From: Burkholderiales bacterium
GTDB taxonomy: Bacteria > Pseudomonadota > Gammaproteobacteria > Burkholderiales > JAEUOS01
Assembly: GCA_016790635.1 (NCBI GenBank)
Contig: JAEUOR010000066.1
Coordinates: 61,524 to 125,523 of the forward strand
Direction: 5' to 3'
DNA: 64,000 bases
Part shown: one piece after another, positions 1 through 9,180 of the stretch
How the letters are laid out: every line of letters begins with the position of its first letter
How positions within the stretch are numbered: the stretch's first letter is position 1
The notes under the pieces: model-generated
Told to the model about the DNA's origin: nothing
The model's input: the letters and a program-made list of their open reading frames with translations, nothing else
Database searches by the model: none
Position numbers and translations under genes: made by a program

Positions 1-21
1 CCGCCCCGCAAGGACATCGCC

Positions 22-3000
22 ATGAACGCCCCCGTCGACCCCAAGCTCCTGGCCGCAGTCTCGCTGGAAGACAAGTACACCCACGACGAGGGCACGGCCT
101 TCATGACCGGCACGCAGGCGCTGGTGCGCCTGCCGCTCCTGCAGCGCAAGCGCGACCTGGCTGCGGGAAAAAATACCGCTGGCTTCATCTCCGGCTACCG
201 CGGCTCGCCCCTTGGCGGCTACGACCAGGCGCTGGGCAAGGCGAAAAAGCATCTCAAGGAACACCACGTCGTCTTCCAGCCCGGGGTCAACGAGGACCTC
301 GCAGCGACTTCGATCTGGGGCACGCAGCAGGTCAACCTGTTCCAGGGCGCCATGTACGACGGCGTCTTCGGCATCTGGTACGGCAAGGGCCCAGGGGTGG
401 ACCGCTGTGGCGACGTCTTCAAGCACGCCAACATGGCCGGCACCTCGCCTTTAGGCGGCGTGCTCGCGTTGGCCGGCGATGACCATGGCGCCAAGTCCTC
501 GACCACCGCGCACCAGAGCGAGCAGATCCTGATCGCGGTTTCCACGCCGATCTTCTATCCGGCCAGCGTGCAGGACATCCTCGACTACGGGGTGCACGGC
601 ATTGCGCTGTCGCGCTTCGCCTCGCTCTGGAGCGGCATCAAGTGCGTGACCGACATCGTCGAATCCGGCGCGACGGTCGACCTCTCGACCTCGCGCATCC
701 AGCCCGTGCTGCCGGAGGTCGCGCTGCCGCCCGGTGGCCTGGGTATTCGCATCAACTTCATCGACTTCCTCGGCGAAGAGGACCGGCTCCTCAACTACAA
801 GCTGCCGGCGGTCAAGGCCTATGTGCGCGCCAATGGCTTAAACCGCGTGCTGTGGAGCGAAGGCAGCGCGGTCAAGCCGACCCTGGGGCTGGCCTCCGCC
901 GGAAAGGCCTACGCGGACCTGCGCCAGGCACTGGCCGATCTGGGCATCGACGCCAAGGTCGCCGCCGACATCGGCCTCCGGCTTTACAAGATCGGCGTGA
1001 CCTGGCCGCTGGAGGAGACCGGGGCGCGCGATTTCGCACGCGGCCTGTCCGAGATTCTGGTGGTCGAGGAAAAGCGCCCGCTGATCGAATCGCAGCTGAA
1101 GGAAATCCTCTTCGGTATCGACGGCGCGCCACGCGTGACCGGCAAGACCGACGGGAGCGGCAAGACCCTCCTGCCGCTGCAGGGCGAACTGACGCCTTCG
1201 ATCATCGCGCGCGCTGTCGTGGCGCGCCTCATGCCTTTCCTGCCCGCAGCGCTGAAGGAGAAGTTCGCCGCCCGCATCGCCTATCTGGACGAGCGCGAGG
1301 GCAAGGTCGCGCGCACGCTCCCCATCGCGGTGCGCACGCCCTACTTCTGCTCGGGCTGCCCGCACAACACCTCGACCAGGGTACCCGAAGGCTCGCGCGC
1401 TCTGGCCGGCATCGGCTGCCACTACATGGCGCAGTGGATGGACCGCGAGACCGCGACCTTCACCCACATGGGCGCCGAAGGCGTCACCTGGGCCGGTGCC
1501 GCGCACTTCACGAGCGAAAAGCACGTCTTCGTCAACCTGGGCGACGGCACTTACTTCCATTCCGGCCTGCTCGCGATCCGCGCCGCGGTCGCCTCCAAGG
1601 TCAACGCGACCTACAAGGTGCTCTTCAATGACGCCGTCGCGATGACCGGCGGGCAGCGCCACGACGGGCCGCTCAACCCCTGGCTGATCTCGCAGCAACT
1701 GCACGCCGAGGGCGTCACGCCCATCATCGTCGTCACCGACGAACCCGAGAAATACCCGGCGGGCACGGCCTGGGCGCCGGGCACGACGGTGCGCCACCGT
1801 GCGGAACTGGACGCCGTGCAGCGCGAGCTGCGCGAAAAGCCCGGCATCTCGGCCATGATCTACGACCAGACCTGCGCCTCGGAAAAACGGCGGCGCCGCA
1901 AGATCGGCCAGTTCCCCGACCCGGCCAAGCGCGCCTTCATCAACGACGCGGTCTGCGAAGGCTGCGGCGACTGCTCGGTGGCCTCCAACTGCATCTCGGT
2001 CGAGCCACTCGAGACCGAGTTCGGCCGCAAGCGCAGGATCAACCAGAGCTCATGCAACAAGGACTATTCCTGCGTCAACGGCTTCTGCCCGAGTTTCGTC
2101 ACCGTCGAAGGCGGCGGGCTCAAGAAGCCTTCGCGGCCACAGGCGAGCGCCAAGGCCGGCGCCGACGCGACTGAATTCCCCGACTTTCCGGCACCGACCA
2201 TCCCCGCGGTGGACAAGCCCTACAACGTGCTCGTCACCGGCATCGGCGGCACCGGGGTCATCACCGTCGGGCAGATCATGGCGGTCGCTGCGCAGCTCGA
2301 AGGCAAGAGCGCGCAGGTGCTGGACATGTCGGGCCTGGCGCAAAAGGGCGGCCAGGTCACCAGCCACGTGCAGATCGCGGCCTCGCCGGATGACCTGCAC
2401 GCGACCCGCGTCGGCACGGCCGCGGCGGACCTGGTGGTCGGCGCGGATCTGGTCGTCACCGCGGGCAAGGACGTGCTTTCGCGCATCGGCGCGGGGCGCA
2501 CGCGCGTGCTGGTCAACAGCACGCTTTCGCCCACCTCATCCTTCGTCAAGGATCCGAACTGGAAACTGCCGTCCGACGCCCTCGAAGCCGCGCTGGCGGA
2601 GGCTGCCGGCCGCGACCAGGTCGCGCTCGTCGCGGCGACGCGCATCGCCACCGCCCTCATGGGCGACGCGATCGCGGCCAACATGTTCCTGCTGGGCTTC
2701 GCGTTCCAGAAGGGCTTGATCCCCATCGGCGAGGCGGCACTCCTGCGCGCCGTGGAACTGAACGGCGTCTCGATCGACTTCAACAAGAAGAGCTTTGCCT
2801 GGGGACGTTACGCCGCCCTCGACGCTGCGGCCGTCGAGCGCATCGCCACGCCCGCGCAGGTCGTCTCGATCGCCGCGCTCAAGCCCGCCGCATCCGGCCT
2901 GTCGCGCAACATCGAGGAGGTCATCGCCAAGCGCGTCGAGTTCCTGACCGCGTATCAGGACGCGGCCTACGCGCAGAAGTACAGCGACTTCGTCGCGCAG

Positions 3001-3552
3001 GTGCGCGCGGCGGAAGCCGCCAAAGTGGGCGGCACGCGGCTCACCGAAGCGGTCGCGCGCTATTTCTTCAAGCTCATGGCCTACAAGGACGAGTACGAGG
3101 TCGCGCGCCTGCATGCCGACCCGGCGTTCATGGAAAAGGTCAGAAGCCAGTTCGAAGGCGACTACAAGCTGGTCTTTCACCTGGCGCCGCCGCTCTTTGC
3201 CAAGCGCAACGCCAAGGGCGAACTCGTCAAGAAAGCCTACGGCCCGTGGATGATGAAGGCCTTTGGCGTGCTGGCCAAATTCAAGGGCCTGCGCGGCACG
3301 GCGCTGGACATCTTCGGCTACACCGAGGAGCGCAAGACCGAACGCGCGTTGATCGGCGAGTATCGCGAGACGATCGCGGGCCTGCTGGGTGCGCTTTCCA
3401 AGGACAACCTGGCGACGGCAGTCGCGATCGCGTCGGTGCCCGAGGACATCCGCGGCTACGGGCACGTCAAGGAGCGCCACCTCAAGGCTGCGAACGAGAA
3501 GCGCGCCAAGCTTCTCGCCGAGTGGAGCATGCCGCAGGCCAAGTCAGCTTAG
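22..3552 (+). CDS. Fused indolepyruvate ferredoxin oxidoreductase family protein
   Basis: A 1176-residue protein with both halves of an IOR-type 2-oxoacid:acceptor oxidoreductase on one chain. The family decarboxylates aryl or branched 2-oxoacids to acyl-CoA using TPP and Fe-S clusters. Visible in order: an N-terminal pyrimidine-binding region starting near LPLLQRKRD, FCSGCPHNTS near residue 441, the TPP motif GDGTYFHSG near 507, a cysteine-rich Fe-S stretch near 645-690 (CEGCGDC, then CNKDYSC and GFCP), a gamma-subunit-like Rossmann stretch VTGIGGTGVITVG near 738, and a C-terminal DUF6537-type region. The start is supported by AAGGA at 10-14. The length fits the fused type common in proteobacteria. 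Two split homologue pairs lie elsewhere in this window. The family is clear; the substrate is not determined. Confidence 0.93.
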   Translation: MNAPVDPKLLAAVSLEDKYTHDEGTAFMTGTQALVRLPLLQRKRDLAAGKNTAGFISGYRGSPLGGYDQALGKAKKHLKEHHVVFQPGVNEDLAATSIWGTQQVNLFQGAMYDGVFGIWYGKGPGVDRCGDVFKHANMAGTSPLGGVLALAGDDHGAKSSTTAHQSEQILIAVSTPIFYPASVQDILDYGVHGIALSRFASLWSGIKCVTDIVESGATVDLSTSRIQPVLPEVALPPGGLGIRINFIDFLGEEDRLLNYKLPAVKAYVRANGLNRVLWSEGSAVKPTLGLASAGKAYADLRQALADLGIDAKVAADIGLRLYKIGVTWPLEETGARDFARGLSEILVVEEKRPLIESQLKEILFGIDGAPRVTGKTDGSGKTLLPLQGELTPSIIARAVVARLMPFLPAALKEKFAARIAYLDEREGKVARTLPIAVRTPYFCSGCPHNTSTRVPEGSRALAGIGCHYMAQWMDRETATFTHMGAEGVTWAGAAHFTSEKHVFVNLGDGTYFHSGLLAIRAAVASKVNATYKVLFNDAVAMTGGQRHDGPLNPWLISQQLHAEGVTPIIVVTDEPEKYPAGTAWAPGTTVRHRAELDAVQRELREKPGISAMIYDQTCASEKRRRRKIGQFPDPAKRAFINDAVCEGCGDCSVASNCISVEPLETEFGRKRRINQSSCNKDYSCVNGFCPSFVTVEGGGLKKPSRPQASAKAGADATEFPDFPAPTIPAVDKPYNVLVTGIGGTGVITVGQIMAVAAQLEGKSAQVLDMSGLAQKGGQVTSHVQIAASPDDLHATRVGTAAADLVVGADLVVTAGKDVLSRIGAGRTRVLVNSTLSPTSSFVKDPNWKLPSDALEAALAEAAGRDQVALVAATRIATALMGDAIAANMFLLGFAFQKGLIPIGEAALLRAVELNGVSIDFNKKSFAWGRYAALDAAAVERIATPAQVVSIAALKPAASGLSRNIEEVIAKRVEFLTAYQDAAYAQKYSDFVAQVRAAEAAKVGGTRLTEAVARYFFKLMAYKDEYEVARLHADPAFMEKVRSQFEGDYKLVFHLAPPLFAKRNAKGELVKKAYGPWMMKAFGVLAKFKGLRGTALDIFGYTEERKTERALIGEYRETIAGLLGALSKDNLATAVAIASVPEDIRGYGHVKERHLKAANEKRAKLLAEWSMPQAKSA

Positions 3553-3710
3553 GAGCCAGGGCAGCGCAAGGCGAGAGCGATGGCGGGTCGTCTTCCACCG
3601 ACGGCTTTGCCTGCTCGAGCCGATATCCCCACGGCGCCGGGGCGCCGCGCAGATGTTCACACGAGCGCTGCCAGGCCCCACGTTGGCACGAACCGCTGAA
3701 GGAGACACTC

Positions 3711-4409
3711 TTGACCCAACCCGCCCAGCCGCTGCGCGTCGGCTTCCTGCTCTTTCCCGACATCACGCAACTGGACCTGACGGGTCCGTACGAAGTCTTC
3801 GCTTCGCTGCCGGACACCAGGGTCCACCTGATCTGGAAGACCCTCGATCCGGTCGCCGCGGTCACCGGGATGAAGATTCTGCCCGACACCCTCATGAGCG
3901 AGTGCCCGCAGCTCGATGTCCTGTGCGTCCCCGGCGGCCCTGGCATGGGACCGCTGATGATCGACGACCAGGTGCTCGACTTCATCCGCAAGCAGTCAAA
4001 GGGCGCGCGCTACACGACCTCGGTGTGCACCGGCGCGCTGGTACTGGGCGCTGCCGGCCTCCTCAAGGGCAAACGCGCCGCGACGCACTGGATGTCGATG
4101 TCCATGCTCGCTCCGCTGGGGGCGACACCGGTCGACGAACGCGTGGTCGTCGATGGCAACATCATCACCGGCGGCGGGGTCACCGCGGGCATCGACTTTG
4201 CGCTTCGTGTCGTCGCCGAGCTGCGCGGCGTGGAAACGGCGCAAGCGGTGCAGCTGCGGATCGAATATCAGCCCGCACCCCCATTCGATGCCGGCTCACC
4301 CAGGACAGCGCCGCAGGCCATCGTCGAAAAGGCGCTCGCCAACGCGGCGCCCATGATCGACAAGCGCAACGCGTTGGTCGAAACGGCGGCGCGGAAGCTG
4401 AAGCCTTAG
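3711..4409 (+). CDS. DJ-1/PfpI family protein (isonitrile hydratase/GlxA-like)
   Basis: A 232-residue class I glutamine amidotransferase-like protein. The start is TTG, chosen because GAAGGAG (3698-3704) lies just ahead of it and because LRVGFLLFPDITQLDL, the first strand of the fold, follows almost at once. The nucleophile elbow is TSVCTGALVLGAAGLL, with the cysteine about residue 105. AATHW follows, as in isonitrile hydratases and the sensor domain of GlxA regulators. No AraC-type DNA-binding tail is present, so it is an enzyme-like stand-alone domain. It is about 160 bases downstream of the IOR gene and may be co-transcribed. The substrate is unknown. Confidence 0.85.
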   Translation: MTQPAQPLRVGFLLFPDITQLDLTGPYEVFASLPDTRVHLIWKTLDPVAAVTGMKILPDTLMSECPQLDVLCVPGGPGMGPLMIDDQVLDFIRKQSKGARYTTSVCTGALVLGAAGLLKGKRAATHWMSMSMLAPLGATPVDERVVVDGNIITGGGVTAGIDFALRVVAELRGVETAQAVQLRIEYQPAPPFDAGSPRTAPQAIVEKALANAAPMIDKRNALVETAARKLKP

Positions 4410-4568
4410 GCCGGACGCGCTCCCCGCACGACGCAGTGCAGGTGCCTGGAAATCAGGCGATCCGGCTGGCAATGCCCCGAGGAGCGGCCCCGAAGCCGCC
4501 TTGATCCTCGCATCGCGCGAAACGCGCCGGCGGCATCATCATTTTCCTCGACCGGCCCCGAACCAGGC

Positions 4569-5810
4569 ATGGCCCGGCCTGCTTTCGCGATGCAAAAGTC
4601 CATACCTGTCCAAGCCCTGCGCCCCGGCATGTTCGTCGAGCGCCTGCCCGGTTCGTGGATCGATCACCCGTTCTGGCGCTCGCGTTTCGTCCTCGAGAGC
4701 GAAGAGGACCGGCAGACGATCATCCAGACCGGCATCGCCGAAGTATGGATCGACACCAGCAAGGGACTGGATGTCGACGAGCCCGCACCTGCGGCCGAAG
4801 ATCAGGAACTCGCTCCCGCTCCGGCGGTTGCGCAGCCCGATCCGGAAGGTCAACCCGCGCCAGTGCGCCGGGTCGCCATGGCCGACGAGGTCGATCGTGC
4901 CCGCAGCATCTGCAAGGACGCCTCCAAGTCGGTGGTGTCGATGTTCCAGGAGGCGCGCCTGGGCCGCGCCATCGCGGTCGAGGAGGCCGGCGAATTGGTC
5001 GACGAGATCTCGGCCTCGGTCGAGCGCAACCCCGGCGCCCTGATCAGCCTGGCGCGCCTGAAAACGGCGGATGACTACACCTACATGCACTCGGTGGCGG
5101 TGTGCGCGCTGATGGTCGCGCTGTCGCGCACCCTGAGACTGGACGAGGCAGCAACGCGCGAAGCCGGCATGGCCGGCCTGCTGCATGACCTGGGCAAGGC
5201 GCTGGTGCCGCTGGAAGTCCTCAACAAGCCGGGCAAGTTGACCGATGAGGAGTTCGCCCAGGTCAAGGCGCATCCGGAACACGGCCATCACATGCTGGCC
5301 GAAGGCGGCGGTGCCGGGCCCGGCACACTCGACGTATGCCTGCACCATCACGAGCGCATCGACGGGCGCGGCTATCCGCACGGGCTGTCCGGCACCGACT
5401 TCACGCAGCTTGCGCGCATGGGCGCCATCTGCGACGTCTACGATGCCATCACCTCCAACCGACCGTACAAGGCCGGCTGGGATCCGGGCGAGTCGATCCG
5501 CCGCATGTCCGGCTGGTGCAAGGACCATCTCGACGAGCCGGTGTTCCACGCCTTCGTCAAGAGCATCGGCATCTATCCGGTCGGTTCGCTGGTGCGCCTG
5601 TCCTCGCAACGCTTGGCCGTGGTCGTGGAGATGGGCGCGCACTCGCTCCTGACCCCCAAGGTGCGCGTGGTGCTGTCGGTGCGCTCGCGCGAACGCGTCG
5701 CGCCCGAACTGATCGACCTGGCGGCCAAGTCGGTCAACGAAAAGATCGTCGGCGTCGAAAACCCGCAGGACTGGAAGCTGACCGGTCTGGAGAAACTCTG
5801 GGCCGGCTAG
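4569..5810 (+). CDS. HD-GYP domain cyclic-di-GMP phosphodiesterase with DUF3391 N-terminus
   Basis: A 413-residue cytoplasmic protein. The N-terminus (IPVQALRPGMFVERLPGSW) matches the DUF3391 domain usually found before HD-GYP. The catalytic domain contains GLLHDLGKALVP (HD about residue 205) and HHERIDGRGYP (about 260-270), so the HD and GYP signatures are intact and hydrolysis of c-di-GMP is expected. A second in-frame ATG at 4590 (MQKSIPVQ) could be the real start. It is preceded by a roughly 160-base gap and has no obvious partner gene. The PEP-CTERM exported-matrix protein that follows would fit a role in surface or biofilm control, but this is only positional inference. Confidence 0.93.
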   Translation: MARPAFAMQKSIPVQALRPGMFVERLPGSWIDHPFWRSRFVLESEEDRQTIIQTGIAEVWIDTSKGLDVDEPAPAAEDQELAPAPAVAQPDPEGQPAPVRRVAMADEVDRARSICKDASKSVVSMFQEARLGRAIAVEEAGELVDEISASVERNPGALISLARLKTADDYTYMHSVAVCALMVALSRTLRLDEAATREAGMAGLLHDLGKALVPLEVLNKPGKLTDEEFAQVKAHPEHGHHMLAEGGGAGPGTLDVCLHHHERIDGRGYPHGLSGTDFTQLARMGAICDVYDAITSNRPYKAGWDPGESIRRMSGWCKDHLDEPVFHAFVKSIGIYPVGSLVRLSSQRLAVVVEMGAHSLLTPKVRVVLSVRSRERVAPELIDLAAKSVNEKIVGVENPQDWKLTGLEKLWAG

Positions 5811-5910
5811 GCGGGAACCCTGGACCGGGCAGCATGCGCGACCACAGTCGGCCGTCGGCAAACCCGCGCGATTCAAGCAGCAGGCTGCGCACCATCGCGA
5901 CGTTTACCAA

Positions 5911-5923
5911 GCATCCTGGATGC
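5911..5923. repeat. Short perfect inverted repeat in the 5811-6107 intergenic stretch
   Basis: GCATCC and GGATGC flank a single T. It lies in the 297-base gap between the HD-GYP gene and the PEP-CTERM gene. It is a possible operator half-site pair or chance. I saw no convincing RNA gene or small ORF in the rest of the gap. Confidence 0.2.
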
Positions 5924-6107
5924 GCCCGGATTGATGCGTCGCGCAATGCCGTTGTCATGGTCAAAGGGACTGCACAAGCCCCTTCCGGCTATTGCTTCAA
6001 CGGGCGTCCTGTGTTGTGATTGTGGTCTGCTGAGCGCCAGCTTGAACCGGGGCCGCGTCGCCTAAGACACAGGTTGCGCGCAGCCGTCTTCCGCCATAAG
6101 GATCATC

Positions 6108-9100
6108 ATGGATAGCATAGCCCGTCCCATGCTGCGGCATATCGTCGGCGCGAGCTTGCTTGCCGTCTGTGCGTCGTCGCAGGCGACCAACTACTCCTGG
6201 ACCATAGGCAACTACTCGTTTCTTCCCAACCCGATCACCATGTCGGACTCGGTGACCGCGGATGCGGGTGGCGACAAGAATTTCTCCGGCATCTCGCTTG
6301 TCAACGACGGCGCGATCTTGTGGAACCCCAGCGAACGCCTGGGCTTCGTTTCATCGAGCCTCACGAACAACAATGTCGTCGACCTGCGCGGGGATGCCAA
6401 CCTCACCTACGTAGGGGGGGCAGCCTCCACGTTCATCAACAACGCGACTTTTCAGAAGAGCGTCGCCTTCGGTACCACGACCATCGGCAGCGGCATCTCG
6501 TTCACCAACAACGGCGGCATCATCCGAGCCGCCGCCGGAACAATTGACTTCGCCAGTGGATCGGCGACCTTCAACGTCGGGACGCAGTTCACCGGCGCCG
6601 GCGTCAACCGCGTGAGCAGCAGCGCAAGCTTCAACGGCGCTTTCACATCCGACAACCTCGTTCTGACCGGCGGCAATTTCACCGGCAGCGGAGCGTCGAT
6701 CGGCGGTGCCGTGTTGTGGACCGGCGGCCAACTGGTCGGCAACTGGACCGTGGGGTCCGGCCACACCCTGCACGTCCAGTCGGACATCGACAAAAACTTC
6801 TCCGGCGTCGCCTTCACCAACTTCGGCGCGGTGAACTGGCAGACCAGCGAGCGTGCCGGCTTCGTTTCGTCGGCAGTCACCAACCACGGCCTGTTCGACC
6901 TCAAGAACGACGCAAACCTGACTTACGCGGGGGGTGGCGCGTCGTCGTTCACCAACGCGGCCACCGGCATCTTTCGCAAGAGCGGGGGCGCGGGGGCCAG
7001 CGTGATCGGCAGCGGGGTGAGTTTCATCAACGACGGCGGCGTCATCAATGCCGCCGCCGGAACCATCGAATTCGCCGGCGGGTCGGCCACCTTCAACGCC
7101 AACACACAATTCACCGGTGCCGGCGTCAACCGCGTCAGCAACAACGCCAGCTTCAATGGCGCCTTCACTTCGGCCAATCTGGTGCTCTCCGGCGGCAACT
7201 TCACCGGCGGCAGCGCGTCCATCAGCGGTCCGGTCGAGTGGACGGGCGGCCAGTTCGTCGGCACCTGGACCCTGGCAACCGGCCACACCCTCTACGCCCG
7301 GACCGGCAGCGAGAAGAATTTCTTCGGCACGACCTTTGTCAACGACGGCACACTCAACTGGCAAACCGCCAATCGTGTCGGCTTCGTGTCGTCTGCCTTC
7401 GTCAACAACGGCACCTTCAACCTCGAAGCCGATGCCAACCTGACCTACATCGGCGGGTCTGCGTCCTCGTTCACCAACAACCTCACCTTCCTGAAGAGCG
7501 CCGGCACGGGAACCACCACCATCGGATCGTCAATCGGGTTCGTCAACAACGGCGGCACCATCCAGGCAGACACCGGCACCATCGACTTTGCCGGCGGGTC
7601 AGCGACCTTCAACGCGGGGACGCAGTTCAGCGGCGCCGGCGTCAATCGCGTCAGCAACCACGCCAGCTTCAATGGCGCCTTCACTTCGGCCAACCTGGTG
7701 CTCGACGGCGGCAACTACACCGGCGGCGCTGCCGTCATCGGCGGCACGGTCACCTGGACCGGCGGCCAGTTTGTCGGTGGGTGGACCCTGGCCTCCGGCC
7801 AGACCCTCAATGCGCAGTCCGGCATTGACAAGAACCTTTCAGGCACGGCCTTCGTCAACAGCGGCACGCTCAACTGGAACACCACCGACCGCATCGGCTT
7901 CGTCTCATCGTCCTTCACCAACAACGGCATCTTCGACCTCAAGGCCGACGCCAACCTGACCTACATCGGCGGGTCTGCTTCCTCGTTCACCAACAACGCC
8001 ATGTTCCGGAAGAGTGCCGGCGCAGGCACCACCACCGTCGGTTCGGCGATCAATTTCATCAACAACGGCGGCACCATCCAGGCAGACACCGGCACCATCA
8101 ACTTTGCCGGCGGGTCGGCCACCTTCAATGCCAACACGCAGTTCACCGGCGCTGGCGTCAATCGCCTCAGCAACCACGCCAGCTTCAATGGCGCCTTCAC
8201 TTCCGCCAACCTGGTGCTCGAAGGCGGCAATTTCACCGGCACCGCTGCCGCCATCAGCGGTACGGTCGCCTGGACCGGTGGCCAGTTTGTCGGTTCTTGG
8301 ACCCTGGCCGCCAGCCAGACGCTCAACGCGCAATCCGGCAGTGACAAGAACTTCTTCGGCACGACCTTCGTCAACAACGGGAGGCTCAACTGGAACACGG
8401 CTGAACGCGTCGGTTTCGTCTCATCGTCCTTCGTCAACAACGGCACCTTCGACCTCAAGGCCGACGCCAACCTGAGCTATGCAGGCGGGTCAGCCTCTTC
8501 CTTCACCAACAACGGCACGCTGCGCAAGAGCGATGGCACGGGCAGCAGCACCATCGGCAATGCCGTGAACTTCTCCAACCCGGGAACCATCGAAGCCCTG
8601 AGCGGCACCCTGGTACTGCCGGCCAACTTCAACAACGCCGGCTTCATCAAGGGCAATGCGACCGTGCAGACGACCCTGCTGATCAATGCGGGCCACGTCG
8701 CTCCCGGTACCTCGCCAGGGGTTCTGACGCTGGCAGGCAATTTCCAGCAGACCTCTTCGGGAACGCTGGACATCGAAATCGCCAGCACCAGCGTCTTCGA
8801 CACATTGATCGTCAATGGCAACGCGCAGCTTGGGGGTACTCTCGCGCTGCAGTGCATCGGCGCCTGCGCGATCGCCACCGGCAATTCCTTTGTCGTCCTC
8901 GACGCCACCGGCGACCTGACCGGCACCTTCGCTACCGTGACCACCAGCGGTTTCGGCGCCGGCTTCGCATACACGCTGCAATACGACACCACCAACGACC
9001 TGGTGCGCGTGAACGTCACCAATGCCGGCATCCCCCCGATTCCGGAGCCGCACACCTGGGCTCTGCTGATCGCAGGCCTGGGCTTGGTCACGACGCTGGC

Positions 9101-9125
9101 GCGTCGGCGCGCCACGCGCCGCTAG
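6108..9125 (+). CDS. PEP-CTERM sorting domain protein with five 172-residue repeats
   Basis: A 1005-residue exported protein. It has a signal peptide (hydrophobic IVGASLLAVCASSQA) and a C-terminal PEP-CTERM signal: PEPHTWALLIAGLGLV followed by the basic tail RRRATRR, the exosortase recognition layout. The body is made of beta-strand-rich, Asn/Gly/Thr-rich tandem units, each with the order DKNF, GFVSS, DANLTY, GSASSFTNN, GSATFN, GAGVNRVS and TGGQFVG. Units begin at about 6273, 6789, 7311, 7827 and 8343, the last one partial, so the period is 516-522 bases. The start has AAGGA at 6098-6102. Likely an extracellular-matrix or surface protein. No exosortase is encoded in the window, so the processing enzyme must lie elsewhere. 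Confidence 0.92.
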   Translation: MDSIARPMLRHIVGASLLAVCASSQATNYSWTIGNYSFLPNPITMSDSVTADAGGDKNFSGISLVNDGAILWNPSERLGFVSSSLTNNNVVDLRGDANLTYVGGAASTFINNATFQKSVAFGTTTIGSGISFTNNGGIIRAAAGTIDFASGSATFNVGTQFTGAGVNRVSSSASFNGAFTSDNLVLTGGNFTGSGASIGGAVLWTGGQLVGNWTVGSGHTLHVQSDIDKNFSGVAFTNFGAVNWQTSERAGFVSSAVTNHGLFDLKNDANLTYAGGGASSFTNAATGIFRKSGGAGASVIGSGVSFINDGGVINAAAGTIEFAGGSATFNANTQFTGAGVNRVSNNASFNGAFTSANLVLSGGNFTGGSASISGPVEWTGGQFVGTWTLATGHTLYARTGSEKNFFGTTFVNDGTLNWQTANRVGFVSSAFVNNGTFNLEADANLTYIGGSASSFTNNLTFLKSAGTGTTTIGSSIGFVNNGGTIQADTGTIDFAGGSATFNAGTQFSGAGVNRVSNHASFNGAFTSANLVLDGGNYTGGAAVIGGTVTWTGGQFVGGWTLASGQTLNAQSGIDKNLSGTAFVNSGTLNWNTTDRIGFVSSSFTNNGIFDLKADANLTYIGGSASSFTNNAMFRKSAGAGTTTVGSAINFINNGGTIQADTGTINFAGGSATFNANTQFTGAGVNRLSNHASFNGAFTSANLVLEGGNFTGTAAAISGTVAWTGGQFVGSWTLAASQTLNAQSGSDKNFFGTTFVNNGRLNWNTAERVGFVSSSFVNNGTFDLKADANLSYAGGSASSFTNNGTLRKSDGTGSSTIGNAVNFSNPGTIEALSGTLVLPANFNNAGFIKGNATVQTTLLINAGHVAPGTSPGVLTLAGNFQQTSSGTLDIEIASTSVFDTLIVNGNAQLGGTLALQCIGACAIATGNSFVVLDATGDLTGTFATVTTSGFGAGFAYTLQYDTTNDLVRVNVTNAGIPPIPEPHTWALLIAGLGLVTTLARRRATRR
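6273..8600 (+). repeat. Tandem coding repeat, 516/522-base period, 4 full units plus a partial unit
   Basis: Unit starts, marked by a GACAAGAA-like DKNF codon block, fall at 6273, 6789, 7311, 7827 and 8343. Spacings are 516, 522, 516 and 516 bases. Units 3, 4 and 5 are close to identical over long DNA stretches (for example around 7438-7486 and 7954-8002), while units 1 and 2 are more diverged. This gradient suggests recent duplication at the 3' side. Confidence 0.9.
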
Positions 9126-9144
9126 TCTTGCACGTTGCGCCTGT

Positions 9145-9169
9145 CGCGCCGCCAGGAGTGGCGGGCGCG
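9145..9169. terminator. Hairpin between convergent genes
   Basis: CGCGCCGCCA (9145-9154), loop GGAG, then TGGCGGGCGCG (9159-9169), which pairs with one bulged G. It sits in the 55-base gap between the PEP-CTERM gene and the convergent AraC gene, so a bidirectional terminator is likely. There is no T-run. Confidence 0.45.
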
Positions 9170-9180
9170 GCCGGCGCGCC

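Noticed and set aside
3633..3646. GGCGCC-GG-GGCGCC hairpin after the first IOR gene
   Set aside because: A two-base loop is too tight for a stem and there is no T-run; it is probably chance in GC-rich DNA.
4539..5876. 445-codon minus-strand frame over the HD-GYP gene
   Set aside because: No motif, compositionally odd, and covers a gene with intact HD and GYP signatures.
6273..8600. Possible CRISPR or satellite array
   Set aside because: The period is 516-522 bases and in frame within one coding sequence, with no short repeats and spacers.
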